From NCBI GenBank assembly GCA_900073065.1, contig FJOG01000004.1:430061-494060 (forward strand): a stretch of 64,000 nucleotides of DNA. Reading direction: 5' to 3'. The notes beneath the pieces are model-generated. The model worked only from the letters and a program-made list of their open reading frames with translations. It was not told where the DNA came from and made no database searches. The position numbers and the translations under genes were made by a program. Positions 52,572 through 63,887 of this stretch are shown piece by piece (position 1 is the first letter of the stretch; every line of letters begins with the position of its first letter). The stretch is from Phialocephala subalpina. Taxonomy: Eukaryota; Ascomycota; Leotiomycetes; Helotiales; Mollisiaceae.

Positions 52572-54541
52572 ATGTCCGTCGGTTTCGGCTTCTCAGCAGG
52601 CGATTTCATAGCTGCCCTCCAGCTTGTCTCGACAGTCATCGATGCCCTTCGCGACAGCGGCGACTCGTCCACCGAGTATCGAGCCTTGATATCGCAACTC
52701 TTCACCCTCGAAACTGCATTATTGACAGTCAAGCGACTCGAAGTGGATGATGAACAACACGCAGAGTATATCGCATTACGACAGGCGGCATGCCAATGCC
52801 AGAGGACAATCGACGCGTTCTGGGAGAAAATCAAAAAATACCAGCCGAGTCTGCGAACGGGAGGAAGTGGTAGTCGGGTGAGGGATGGGTGGCGGAAGAT
52901 ACAATGGGCGCTTTGCAAGAAGGATGACTTGGTGAAGTTTAAGGCGGACTTGGTTGGGCATACTGAGAGTATCGAGCTGTTATTGACCACGCTACACATG
53001 GGATCAACAGGTATCGGACGCAAGAGTCAGGAAGAGAACCAGAAGAGCCTAGTTAGCAAGGCCCAGGAGTCATATTTTGGTTGCATGGAAAGGCTCTCGC
53101 AGATCATGGATTGCGTTACGACTGGAATCGAGCAAGGCAAAAGGATGCTGGAGATGACAGCCGAAGTTATTCAGACCAATGTCCAAGTGTTCCATATTGT
53201 CCTGGATATTCAGTCGATCATCACAAGGATTCCGGGACAAGTTGAGCGCCAGCAGCCAGTCTACTTCATTGATGCTTTGGGGCGACATGCCCCATTTCAC
53301 TTGGAATTTGTGCTTTCAGTAGAAGCGCTCACGCATGTACTGAGGTCGAATTTCAGAAGCATTGGCTCGGGGTCACAGAAGATTGACCGTGGCGAGTTTG
53401 CAATCCAGGATACAAGTCTGAAACGAGACAGATCTCAGTGGTCCGTGGGAGGGATGCTTCCGTCCCGGTCAGCGTGTGGACATGAGTATGGTTTTCACGT
53501 CGAAGAAGAAACCGAGCCAATCTTGTCCGGCTTGCCGGCGGGAAAATAGCGGTCGGTTCAAAGAGGATCAAGATATTGAATGGTTCGTCTCCTCCAACTC
53601 CGCACCCCTAATTTCTCATATGGCTTTCTGGCACTATCTAACCTATCTCCAGTACAAATTGTGGTATCATTTTTCGAAGGATAGTTGGCAAAGTCGTTGA
53701 TACTTCTCTGTCACAATTCCAGACCCCATTATCACTCCCTGTTGCGATAGAAGACCTGCCTTCACCTCAACTCCATGGAGTTGGCAAACTAAAGCGAAAA
53801 AGGGCCGAGGACGAAGAAGAGGACATGGCTTTGTTTCGCCGTGTGAGGGTCAAGACCTACTCAGCGGACAACATCAAACACCCGCGTCAAGTAACATTGC
53901 ACGCAAATGAAGGTACGGAAGATGACGACGTGATTCGTTGTGTTTGTGGCATAGCCGAATACCCGGGACCTCCACTATTACGCAATGGGAGTGGATATAA
54001 TTTGATAGTGCAGTCTGGTGTCACAGAGGATAAGCCGGGTTTGTTCCTGCAGTGCGATATCTGTTCTGGCAACATGGTCTATGCGTGTCAATCCTGAACG
54101 AAGGTCGTCTCCCAGAGCAAACCTTTTGCGAGCGTTGTCTAGCGGACTTCCACACTATAGTTACGACGCCTAAAGGGTACGTTGAATTGGACATTTCTTT
54201 GCTGTTTCGTTCAAGCTCTGAACTTCTAGACGACATGATGACCTACATCATGGAGCAGATCAGAATCGTGACAAACTCGTAGTGTTTTTTTTTGGTATAT
54301 CGATAGGATTGGATATATTGCTAACATAATTGAATGTAGCCGGTGTTTATCATCATACCACGGGCCCCGCTGCGCGCAGTATGGAGCAAAGCAGCAGTCG
54401 AGCGGACCCATAAGTGACCCAGGATCCATTCCCAAAGGACCCAAAGCCGATTCCGAGGGCGCAGCAAACGTCGACGAGTTTGTTGGAGAATTGCGTCCCG
54501 AGCCAAAGGCGAATAGATATGACCCAATCTTAGGAAATTAG
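52572..54541 (+). pseudogene. Frameshifted STAND N-terminal / zinc-ribbon / PHD-finger gene
   Basis: The first part (ATG 52572) is the fungal STAND-type N-terminal domain (MSVGFGFSAGDFIAALQL), followed by the ubiquitin-like region PVYFIDALGRHAPFHLEFV. Near 53425 the frame slips: the family text continues one frame over as PWEGCFRPGQRVDMSMVF and a zinc ribbon (SCPACRRE, then NCGIIFRR across an intron with a GTTCGT donor at about 53583). An open frame leads to a PHD finger (RCVCGIAEYPGPP, LQCDIC). This is again split by a frame change near 54060 before WQHGLCV and FCERC. The tail (KPKAD-like, to 54541) lies after a further putative intron. The two frame breaks make an intact product unlikely. 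The single-gene reading is inference. Confidence 0.65.
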
Positions 54542-55346
54542 AGTTTTTAACTTTCGGGGTATACTCGGTCAACGCTCTGTACCTAAGGTTGAGCCTGAAC
54601 CTCTAACACCGTGTGGAACTTTTGGCCAATTCGTGTAGGAGATACCTTGGGGTGCTGAATGAGGTCACATAGGTATATTCAACCATATGTACCTGCTCTT
54701 TATTCCAGATCACTCTTCCATCATTGGCAGCGACAATCCAATCCAGCGACTCACTTTCTACTCACACCATCAATCGCACTGTCCTCCTTCCACTTCCAAG
54801 GACCAAGATGGCAGTCCGCAATTTCTTCAAGATCTCCTGCAGTCAATTAGTGGTTCAGGGAGAAAATGGCCAAAGATCCAAAGAGCGTGGGCCTTTCTCA
54901 CTGCCGAAAGTTGTAGCTATAGTAAAGACATTGCAGCCATTGCGACAGCTCTGAGAACTGCATTTGTTTTGCTTCCCATCGTCACTCTATCATCGAGAAA
55001 GCTTATCACAATTAAGTTGCAGTCTTTTATTTCGAGACCCAAGTTGGTGGCTTGAGACTCCGAAGCCTTACAGCAACGCGACGCCGCATTTAGAAACGTG
55101 GGAGACGCCACATCCAGGGTTGGGCCAAATGCGACCACTGAGAGGTGTCACTCGCGCCCGAATCTGGCAATTGAAGCGATTCAGAGTATTGAATTGCGCC
55201 GAGGCTTTCGTGTGACAGCCTTGCCAGTGGCTATGGCTCAGTACCCCAATTTTCTTCTCCTTCAAATTCTCTTCTCGCGTTGTTTGTTTTGAAATTCTTC
55301 CCCCCTTTCCTGAATACTTGGCCCTCGCTTCCTAGCGTCTGCGCTA
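54542..55346. other. Intergenic after the STAND/PHD gene
   Basis: Holds the right repeat copy at 54868-54961 and presumably the promoter of the membrane protein at 55347. A 122-codon frame at 54687-55055 overlaps the repeat and has no domain. Confidence 0.45.
54868..54961 (+). repeat. Dispersed direct repeat, right copy
   Basis: Partner of 51958-52050. Within the block TTGTGGCTGTGG (left) versus TTGTAGCTATAG (right), three TG dinucleotides are TA in this copy. This is the expected direction of RIP on one strand. Confidence 0.65.
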
Positions 55347-56266
55347 ATGTTCAATATCATGCCAAACAGTGTTGCTATTTGGTATCTTTGGGTACATCTC
55401 GTCCTTCTCGCAGCTGCATCAAATCCTTCCGTGTATGTACCTAGCAGCGTGACCACCGTCTCACCCCAGGTATTCAGCGCCGAGGAATCAAAAGTCACAG
55501 AAGCACCAGAACGCAATCGACGACAAATCTCTACAAATTACTGCACCGAATGGTCCTATTCGAACCGTAAAGACACTTCCCCTCCCTTTTTCTGGTTTTA
55601 TCTCCCAGCTTACAAAGGTTCCAGAGTCTCCCGTGGGCTGCACAGCACCTAATACATGTCTTTTCACGACCGTCTCGTCCACCTTCGCACTTGCATATTG
55701 TGGAGTTGCAGGTAGTAGCTATCTTTATGCTACTGCATGTTCCGACTACTCTGCTCTGACTACCAATCCTTCTTACGAAACTCTACACTGGTTCGTATTC
55801 ATCCCATTCCACGCACTCCAATCAGCCAAAGTGCGGAGCGAATTTTGACGGATGTAACAGTCCATCCGCGTTCCCTTACTGCCAGAGCTTGAACTTCGTC
55901 TCCGATGCTTCAGACACGTATACGATGTATGGATGTGACACCTGGAAAGCAACGTCCGTCGGAGTGGCTTATCCTCTTGCTGGTGTCGCCATCACCACCC
56001 AAGCGCTAACATCCTCTGGCGCTGCTCAGAAAACTACTCCGACGTCGACAGGGACAGACATTCAGTCAGCAATATCGACACTGGTATCGACATCGACATC
56101 ACCTTCGACAGTGCCCGTTTCTACTTCCTCGGTTCCAAGCGGGGTCAACACCGCTGCTGCAATTGGAGGTGCTTTAGGTGGATTCGCGAGCGTGGTTGTT
56201 GCTGTACTGGCTGTGTACAAGTTCTGGAGTAAGAACAGGAAGTCGAAAGAACCTCTCAATCCTTGA
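55347..56266 (+). CDS. Single-pass cell-surface protein, Cys-rich ectodomain
   Basis: Family not named with confidence; the layout is that of fungal wall-sensor-like type I membrane proteins. ATG 55347 starts a signal peptide (MPNSVAIWYLWVHLVLLAAAS). The ectodomain has spaced cysteines (NYCTEW, GCTAPNTC, AYCGVAG, TACSDY, KCGANFDGC, PYCQSL, YGCDTW). A Ser/Thr-rich stalk follows, then one membrane helix (AAIGGALGGFASVVVAVLAV) and a short basic tail (KFWSKNRKSK). Exon 1 is 55347-55566; exon 2 begins at 55625 (acceptor TTCCAG). The join to the last exon near 55790-55830 is unclear: the only phase-correct intron would be about 31 nt, so a frameshift is possible there. Confidence 0.65.
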
Positions 56267-57310
56267 CAATGGGATCCTGAATGTTTCGAAGATGGGATCC
56301 CCATTGAGCGTATTCAATGTTCCAATTTTGCTACTTCCTATAATCACTTTCACCCATGATGAATGCTGGGTGCCAGTTGGCCAGGATCACCTCACGGCTC
56401 CCTAGGCTCAGCTTCACCAACCTTTCCTCATTCACCCAGCTCCTTGCATGAAACCCCGCTTTATGACATTGAATTTTGTCTACCTAGGCAGTTGCTTCCC
56501 TGGCCACAATCAGCCCCCAACATTCGCAGGAGCCATCATCTCAGCGTAACAACATGGCATCCGTTAACACTCTTCGACACTCAACAAGTGCATGAGAGAA
56601 AGAGATGCTGGTAGAGAAGTCAATGATCTCTCTGCTATCAAAGATGTTGTCATTGCAAGACAGCCAATTTTAGGAGCACGAAGCGGGGTCTCATCCCTAT
56701 CTTCCTTTGGTAGATTTTGCTGTCGATGTTTGAGACGAAACTGAACCATTTGATAGTGTGAGTTCCTGGCATCTCTGAAATGATACAGCATTCTAGTCCT
56801 CGGCTTCACATCTCAAACCAAGAGGTTCCCAATGTCAGGGAGTCGTGCGAGAGGATCCTGAGGCTGTGGATAAATTTAACGTGAGGCGCTTTCCGCTCAG
56901 CTAGCTTGTATGGCTCCTTTGTTGGGGTGGTAATGTTCTTTGCTATGTGCAATACTGGAGATATTTATACTTTCGTGTTCTGCTTCGAGTCAAGAGAATC
57001 TCGTCTCCTGATTTCTGATTCCTTCCCTTTCTAGCAATGAACCTGCTTTGGTCTATCCCCTTCAGTTCCATTCACATGTCGTCATCTCGATCTTATTCAC
57101 CAGTTCCAGTTACCCCATATCACCCACTCTCCCTTGTCTTTGATTCACGACACCTGAGTGAAGGTCTATAAATTGTCCCTCCCTCACTCCTTTCCTCGCT
57201 TTGTTTCAATCACTGACACAATCATCCTAGATCCTCCAAGCCGAAACCGCTTCAGCAATCATCAAAGCTGCCTTTCAACCCACCTAGATCCGTCCACCAA
57301 ACCAGTCACC
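56267..57310. other. Intergenic, membrane protein / secreted repeat protein
   Basis: Contains an inverted TATA element near 56962 (GATATTTATACTT) and, at about 57166, CTATAAAT followed by a CT-rich leader into the gene at 57311. No other gene seen. Confidence 0.5.
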
Positions 57311-57706
57311 ATGCAACTCTGCAACCTTCTCCTCGCAGCCTTCACGGTTACGCTCAACTTCTTGGCCTTCACTTCCGCCTCACCTATCTCTCTCACCAAG
57401 AGAAATTTACATGCTCCGATTCATGATCATTACAGCGCTTCGGTTCACCACAACACTTCGATCATTCACAGCGCTTGGAGACATCATAATGCTTCGCATT
57501 GGGGCCACTCGGCTCATCTAAATCATTCAAGTTGGAACACTTCAGATCAAGAGAATGCATCAGCTTACTGGAACTCCTCAACTCACTGGAATGCTTCAGG
57601 TTATTGGAATCACTCGGATCATCAACATCTTCCGCACATGAAGTCGTACCCTCACTGGAATGCTTCGGCCCCTTGGAACATTACCGTCGTGGAGTGTGCG
57701 GGGTAA
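57311..57706 (+). CDS. Small secreted His/Trp/Asn-rich protein with dense N-glycosylation sequons
   Basis: 131 aa, single exon, family not recognised. The signal peptide is MQLCNLLLAAFTVTLNFLAF; a KR dibasic site at 30-31 (ISLTKR) suggests Kex2 cleavage. The remaining 100 residues are built on loose repeats of H/Y-W-N-A/S/H-S (THWNASGYWNHS, SYPHWNASAPWNIT) with about ten N-x-S/T sequons: NTS, NAS, NHS, NTS, NAS, NSS, NAS, NHS, NAS and NIT. There are many His and Trp and almost no charged residues. A TATA box (CTATAAAT, about 57166) and CT-rich leader precede it. A wall-associated or effector-like secreted protein is plausible, but no function is visible. Confidence 0.75.
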   Translation: MQLCNLLLAAFTVTLNFLAFTSASPISLTKRNLHAPIHDHYSASVHHNTSIIHSAWRHHNASHWGHSAHLNHSSWNTSDQENASAYWNSSTHWNASGYWNHSDHQHLPHMKSYPHWNASAPWNITVVECAG

Positions 57707-59475
57707 TGGGGTTTATCAAGGAAGTGACAAGTTGTAGAAGCGGATCGGGACTCGATATGATATGAAATTTCTGAAATATGTCTGGAGATGAACATAGATA
57801 GATGGAACTTCTTCGTTGAGTTTCCTCTGCCGCAGAGGACGATGGATTCAAGTATAAAGCACACTTGAGTGGGGTTTAATGCAGAGTCAATCAAAGATAC
57901 AAACGCTTCCTCGCTATTGCATGATATGAACATGATGCAATCTCTACATTATACCATCAACTGCGATAATTGAATGGCGACAACCTAGATGATGCCTGTG
58001 AATTAGCAGCTAATTTTCTTTGTATTGATAGAGTAATATGCGGGGTTCATACTTACCCCACAATCTCAAATTGAACGAAAGTTAAAGTACCAGGAAATCG
58101 GGGACAATCAGAAGAATTAGAACTGAACTGGACGAGGGAACGATGATGATCTCTCGAGCCTGGAAAAATCTCCATTCACTGGAATACATCTCGAAAAGGG
58201 AAGTCCTTAAGCAGGGGTCTTGCATGTGACTGCTCAAACCAAAATAAATACTTCGAGAACCAGCTCAAAGGGGCCTGGCGGACTAGGCTTTTCTAAGAGG
58301 CCCTCAAGGAGTAGGAGATGGAGAAGTAGCGTGCATATGAGTAAAGAACACGGTAGTTTTAAAGTAATTGAGGAGCCTGCTATTCATTTTTTAAGGTATC
58401 CTACTTCGTGGATGGAGCATATTGGTCTGAATATTATTGCTGTCAACTTTTGTGCTGCTGTCATAATTCGGCTCCCCTTTGACATTCTTCTTCGACCCCT
58501 CTTACGCCCAGATGCTGGATATACAGAAACGCTTCGTGGATAGACTTCTACTCGGACAGCTTTGGCAACGAACGTGTAACTGACAACTTCTTTCGAAAGC
58601 TCCTCCCTAGTATGTCGGGATGCTACGATAATCGTACTATTGCAGGCGCTTCTTAAGTGCGAGCTCAAATTTTTATACACTCCCAGATTCTCGGTCTTCA
58701 AGTGCTCGACGAGCCAGTAATTGTGCTGCACGTGATCGCGAGGTAAGAATCATTCAAAATATCAGTTGAGAAGCAGTGAATAGAGAAAGGGAAGCAGGAC
58801 CGGATTTGTAAAAGCGTATTTGGTGGATTGCCAGAACTAAGGCTTATATGAGATACCTGTACACAGTTCTTGGCGCAGCAATAATACAAGGAAAAGGGAA
58901 AGGAAGATGAGAACGACGGAGGGAGGACGAAGAGCAGCGAGGCATCGGCAAAGAACGATAGGAAGCTAATACTCTTCGATTTTTGATCTAAAAGGCGCGA
59001 GTCAACCGTTTTCGCTTCCAGCTTCTCATTGAACCTTTTGAGGGCAGGACATGAAGATGACAACACGAACATAATTGATAACAAAGCAGGTAAAGGTCGT
59101 TACGCGACCGGATGCGAGACATCGCTATCCTTACGGCTGATTTTCTCGCGATGAAGCATAGAGTCTTTGAGAGACAAAGAATAATACTTAATACTCTCAA
59201 CTTTGCTAATTAATATCATGCTTTATTGGAATTGTGTGAAGGGTGATAATGCTTGTGCAACGGGATATGGTTTACATAGTTGTGTGAATTCCTGCCAGGA
59301 GCAAGCAACCCAGGCCCTCATCGCATCTTCAAATTCCTAAACCACCGCGGTCAACACAAGAGATATGTACAGCCGCCCACATTGAAGTCAGGTATCTCAT
59401 AGGCGTTGGCTGTCTTTCTCCTTTGCCCGCTGCGGATGTGACTGAGAAACGACGACCTTCCGACAAGCACTCGAC

Positions 59476-59490
59476 TATAAAATCGTTCCT
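59476..59490 (+). promoter_or_regulatory. TATA element, paired copy 1
   Basis: CTATAAAATCGTTCCTTC, homologous to the element at 60539. The first ATG (about 59551) opens 18 codons. Confidence 0.4.
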
Positions 59491-60538
59491 TCACTCCTCT
59501 TGGAACAATACCAACAGTATATCGAGTCATCCAAGGTAGCAAGATCTGCATGGTACTTGCTCACCTCCTCTTGAACTTTGAAATAAGCAGCAGCAGTCAG
59601 GACTAGCTGCGTCGCAAACTCGAAGACTCTCTGCGATATTGTCTGAATGGGGGATTTCGTTATTAAACTTCGTGGTATTGTCTTTTGCATATCTACTAAT
59701 AAGGGTAGACTGCATCACATCACTTCGTTCACCTTGAACGAATGTAGTTTCTACCACACTAAAGGATTTACTTATGCTAATACAACTCTGCTTCAGCGTT
59801 CACCTCGATTCTCGTTTACAATTTCGTTCCCACACTATTCTCAGAACATGTCCCTGTTTTTGCGTGTATTGCATGCATTCACCCACTTGATTTCACCTTT
59901 ATGCAACTTGCAAAAACATTGCCGCTTTGTTAAGTAGGCATACAAAGTAATATAAAAACGGCCTTCTGACTACTCGTCTCGTCACACAACTGGTCACCCA
60001 TATTCATTGGTTGACAATGTTCTACTAGCTCGCACAGCTGGAGAACTAACCCCCCTTTGCTGCTCTTCTTTGACTCTGCTTTCAATTTCGCCGTATATTT
60101 TTTTCAGGCAAGCAAAACAGGCTTAGCTTCAAAGAATGCAGATTTGTGTTGTCAACGTCCTATGCCATTGTCACTTTTTTATGAGACACCACACTAGTAA
60201 ACCCAACGTGGGAGGTGGGAGGGGGGCACGGCTCATAGTAATCTTACGAACGAATGCGCACATGTTTCAAAGTACGAGGCATAGTAATGATCGGCCACAG
60301 CCCGGGGTACACACAAGACATGAAGAACGATCTCGACCCAGTTGACCTTTCATGTCGGCTCGTAGGACAGAAGGGATCGTTGTTTATAGTGCCCATGCGT
60401 AAGGATGAGCAGAGAAGACTAGCAAATGAATACAGCTGGGTGAGTGAGAAAAGTACTTACAGCTAGGAGCTCCCTTCTTCTTAAAAGCAATCTTACCCGG
60501 AAAGTGCCTTATCAGATTAACTCGCGACAAAAAGTCGA

Positions 60539-60553
60539 TATAAATTCGTTCCT
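60539..60553 (+). promoter_or_regulatory. TATA element, paired copy 2
   Basis: ATATAAATTCGTTCCTTTC, preceded by CGACAAAAAGTCGA as copy 1 is by CGACAAGCACTCGAC. The first ATG (about 60610) opens 37 codons (MAMASIARASSPNS...). Confidence 0.4.
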
Positions 60554-62310
60554 TTCTGCGTACTGGACACACAGGTCCGATTCCAAGACAATCCTCTCGC
60601 GATCGAGAGCATGGCCATGGCCAGTATCGCACGTGCAAGCAGTCCAAATTCACGTCCTCTTCCTGGGCTGGGAGAAGTGCGGAAGGCTAAGTTACAGAGT
60701 CACACTTCCATTAGCACACCGTAGAAGTCTAAACGATTGAATGTCGTTGTCAAGTTGCTTCTCACGACTTGCACCAGGGTTAACAACACAAACAGACAAT
60801 TAGACGCCCGTCAGATTTAATTTAAGAGAACTGAGACTAGGGGGTTTAATGGTCCATTGATACCTTTGTGCTCGATTACCCACCAGAAAGAAAAGTAGAA
60901 GACGACCAAAAAAATGCATCCCGCCACCAATCCCATCGGATGAAAGTAGAGTATGTGAGGTAGAACGACGTAAATATAGCTATACGATCGAAGGCCAGGA
61001 AACAAAATGTTTGCGGAGAAAGATTGGAGTGGACCACCGTCAGAGTGAATGTGCCAAAAAAATATATATATATTGGGACAGGAGAACCCAAACAAAGTCA
61101 ACTAAGTGGCCTTCTCCAGCAAGACTTGGATAATAAGGGGAGTCAGCCAAGGATCAAGGTACTACACCAGTACAAATCATCTCCCTCAACATTCCAACAT
61201 TCCACGCGAAGAAATGCTCCCCATCTTGAGATCCTACGACAGTAATATAGGAGTTCTCAGAAATCTTTTACGACTATCTACAAAGAATTCTAAGACGCAC
61301 AAACCAAATCTTCCTCACAGAACGAAACCGCCCCACCGCGTCAATCCTACGGCTATGGACTCTGGCAACGATGGCGACATGCCGTTGGCATTCGAACCAA
61401 GGTCAGCTGCAGATAACCGTATTGCCTCCCTCGCAGAGGAAGGTGGAGGGCTGGGTACCGACGACGGGAGCGAATCTCGCCCGAGTAACTAAAACAGATG
61501 ATCCAATATCGTTGAAAACAGAAGTTGATATATTGACAGTACCGGCGAACGAAGGGATGAGTGACACCATAGTAATGTGTTCATGGTGCAGAGTGCCACG
61601 GTTTCGTTGCGAGAAAGAGACACTTCGCTCAGCTACCTCGCGCGCCTCGGTATCGGAAGGGTAGAGACTGGGCTTGAATTCTGAGCGGGCTCATCTTCTA
61701 GAGTCACGCTAGGCTGTTTGAGCTTCTATCACGGAAATTCATTGAGAGATGACAACGATTGATCGCTGTCAACTTCTGCGATGAATCTCAGCTGAAACGA
61801 CTCTAGCTTCGTCGAAGACATGAATCGGAGAGCAAGCAAGTATATTCTGTTCCGGCTTTCGCTATGGTCAAGCACAGGTAGCAGAAGGAGCACTGGCAAC
61901 TTGCCCCAAAGCCGTTTCTTCTTGTAAGCTCGCATTAAGCTTTGCTGCTCCTCTTCCATAAGCAATTAGAAGTATTTATGCTGTTGCTCATACGCCAAAA
62001 TGGACCGTATGCGATCGAGTTTACAACGAATACCATAATGTGACCCGAATTGGGGCAATATGAGGTAGATACGCTGCCTGTTTGTCAGGAGAACTCTGAT
62101 CATTCACGGACTCACGTGCTGCGCTAGCCCGATACGGCTTAGCTTAGCACTTAGCGTACTTTGAGGAGTATATCCTCAAGGCCTTACCTAAGACCTCTTC
62201 CTTCTATGCTTAGATATTCTCGTCGAATAGAGTCTTCTTCCTACAGCTGGTCTTTGCTCGTGACACTGTTGTTTGAGATGCCAGGCGGATTACTTTGTAG
62301 TTGTATAGCA

Positions 62311-62394
62311 AGGGACACGAAGAATTAAGGGACACGAAGAATTAAGGGACACGAAGAATTAAGGGACACGAAGAATTAAGGGACACGAAGAATA
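62311..62394 (+). repeat. 17-bp minisatellite, five copies
   Basis: Unit AGGGACACGAAGAATTA. Four perfect copies from 62311 and a fifth that ends differently. Lies about 330 bp past the end of the F-box gene. Confidence 0.95.
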
Positions 62395-62723
62395 TCGCGA
62401 CAAGGACATTACTTTCACTTGAGAGGGAAAAGAGCAAAAAGGGAAAGTGGACGACATTGTGAGGAGGAAAATTTTCGGCGGGAAGGTCTGATTGTCCGTG
62501 TCGTCGTCGATATCCAGAATCAAGACCTTTCCCAAGCGGAAAGTCGTCACTCGAGTTCGGACATTGGAGAGATTGGATCCCTCGAGGAAACACGAGGACA
62601 TCAGATAGAACCAGATAAGCGCCGTGAACCATAGTATATATATTGCACCAAAACATACTAAATTACCGCTACCAAAACACCACCATATGCGAAAATAAGA
62701 AGGAAAAATACCCAAGCTCCAGC
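62395..62723. other. F-box gene 3' flank
   Basis: Short non-coding stretch between the minisatellite and the F-box stop codon. Confidence 0.45.
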
Positions 62724-63887
62724 TCATTCCTCCGTGTCAGTCTCAACAACCGCAGGCTGCGAAAGTCCAATTTGACTACAGTACTTATTCCATTCTCCGG
62801 TTTCCACAGCGTCACCAGCAATATGATTCTCCAGCGCCTTAACATTGTCTCTCTCGGTTACGTCAACGATACCAAACACCAGATTATCGTCTACGAAATC
62901 GGTTTCCGGCTCTGGGAGAGTCGGTCTCAAGCTTGCATACTGAAGATTCGGCAGTATTCTCTTCAACGCTGCTCCTTCCAAGCCCCAGCAATGTCTTGCA
63001 CGCTCCACTGACACTGTCGACAGAGCGTAGTTTAATGTAGCTGGCACATCGCCAAAACAAGCCTCCTTCGCGTATAAAAAGTCCAAGCGCTCCGTTTTTG
63101 TGGTTGTGTTCTCGACGAGGTGTAGCAAGTCTGCTGGGGACAACTTCATTATATCGCGGACAAGACGCCGGTATTCATTTCCTTCTCCCCAGGCAATCTT
63201 GGAAAGTGCGCGAGCAGGTAGAGAATGTGAATAGTGTTCTTGGACAATGGAGTTAGAAGGATAAAGGTCGAGTTCGACGAGTTGTTCGACGTGTGCAAGG
63301 AATTCGGAGAGCTGGACGTGCTCGATTGTCGAGTAGGTTCGGAGGAGTCGGTGGCGAGGATCGTCGAGGGTGGCAGGTGACGGAGGGTCGGGCGAGTATT
63401 GAGTGAAGACTCGAGAATGGAAGAGAGTGGTATAAGTCCAGTGATGGTAAATTGCTTTGCGTAGACGTTCCTTCTCGTGCGGATGAAGTAATCGTCTATT
63501 GTCAGACCCGAACCGCCAACGGAGGCGTGGGTAGAGTTCTGTCCAGCGTTCTGCAACCCTGCCATATTCAACCATCTTCTTCATATGCTCAAGTGTCAAT
63601 TTCGGTTTGGCTCCAGCCTGGATTATGCGGTCGAGGACCATGTTGATACGGATTTCGGTGCCGATGGGCTTACGGCTCTTGTCTGGTTCGTTGCTGAGGA
63701 CGAGTTTGAGGAGTGAGGGTAGTGGACTGTATGAATTGTGGAGTCCTTGTTCGAGGTGGTGCATTCGGCGGCCTAGGTATACGCGATAGTTCCTCCTCGA
63801 TGTTCGAGCTAGGCTGAGGAGGTCTTGGAGCTCGGAGTAGTCGTATATCTTCTGGAGAAGTTCTGTGGAAAGGTCGGTGATCGACAT
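62724..63887 (-). CDS. F-box protein
   Basis: 387 aa in one uninterrupted exon, ATG at 63887. The N-terminal F-box (MSITDLSTELLQKIYDYSEL, then LLSLARTSRRNYRVYL) would bind Skp1 in an SCF ubiquitin ligase. The rest is the target-binding part: helical, with no leucine-rich or WD repeats that I can see. It contains HWTYTTLFHSRVF and a DPRHRLLRTYSTIEHVQLSE block of the sort seen in lineage-expanded fungal F-box genes. The C-terminus is acidic (VVETDTEE). Substrate unknown. About 110 bp of 5' flank remain in the window. Confidence 0.88.
   Translation of the reverse strand: MSITDLSTELLQKIYDYSELQDLLSLARTSRRNYRVYLGRRMHHLEQGLHNSYSPLPSLLKLVLSNEPDKSRKPIGTEIRINMVLDRIIQAGAKPKLTLEHMKKMVEYGRVAERWTELYPRLRWRFGSDNRRLLHPHEKERLRKAIYHHWTYTTLFHSRVFTQYSPDPPSPATLDDPRHRLLRTYSTIEHVQLSEFLAHVEQLVELDLYPSNSIVQEHYSHSLPARALSKIAWGEGNEYRRLVRDIMKLSPADLLHLVENTTTKTERLDFLYAKEACFGDVPATLNYALSTVSVERARHCWGLEGAALKRILPNLQYASLRPTLPEPETDFVDDNLVFGIVDVTERDNVKALENHIAGDAVETGEWNKYCSQIGLSQPAVVETDTEE

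Larger units (their letters stand above)
57707..62310. other. 4.6-kb gene-poor region with scattered TATA elements
   Basis: No recognisable protein. ATG frames are short; the longest plausible is 61215-61492 (+), 92 codons and featureless. TATA-type elements occur at 59476 and 60539 (+), sharing flanks (CGACAA, TCGA, TATAAA, TCGTTCCTT), and inverted near 61968. Confidence 0.45.

Noticed and set aside
58220..58543. 107-codon plus-strand frame
   Set aside because: Starts with a non-ATG codon and has no family or signal features.
61215..61492. 92-codon ATG frame in the gene-poor region
   Set aside because: Low complexity, no domain and no clear promoter; coding status not supportable.
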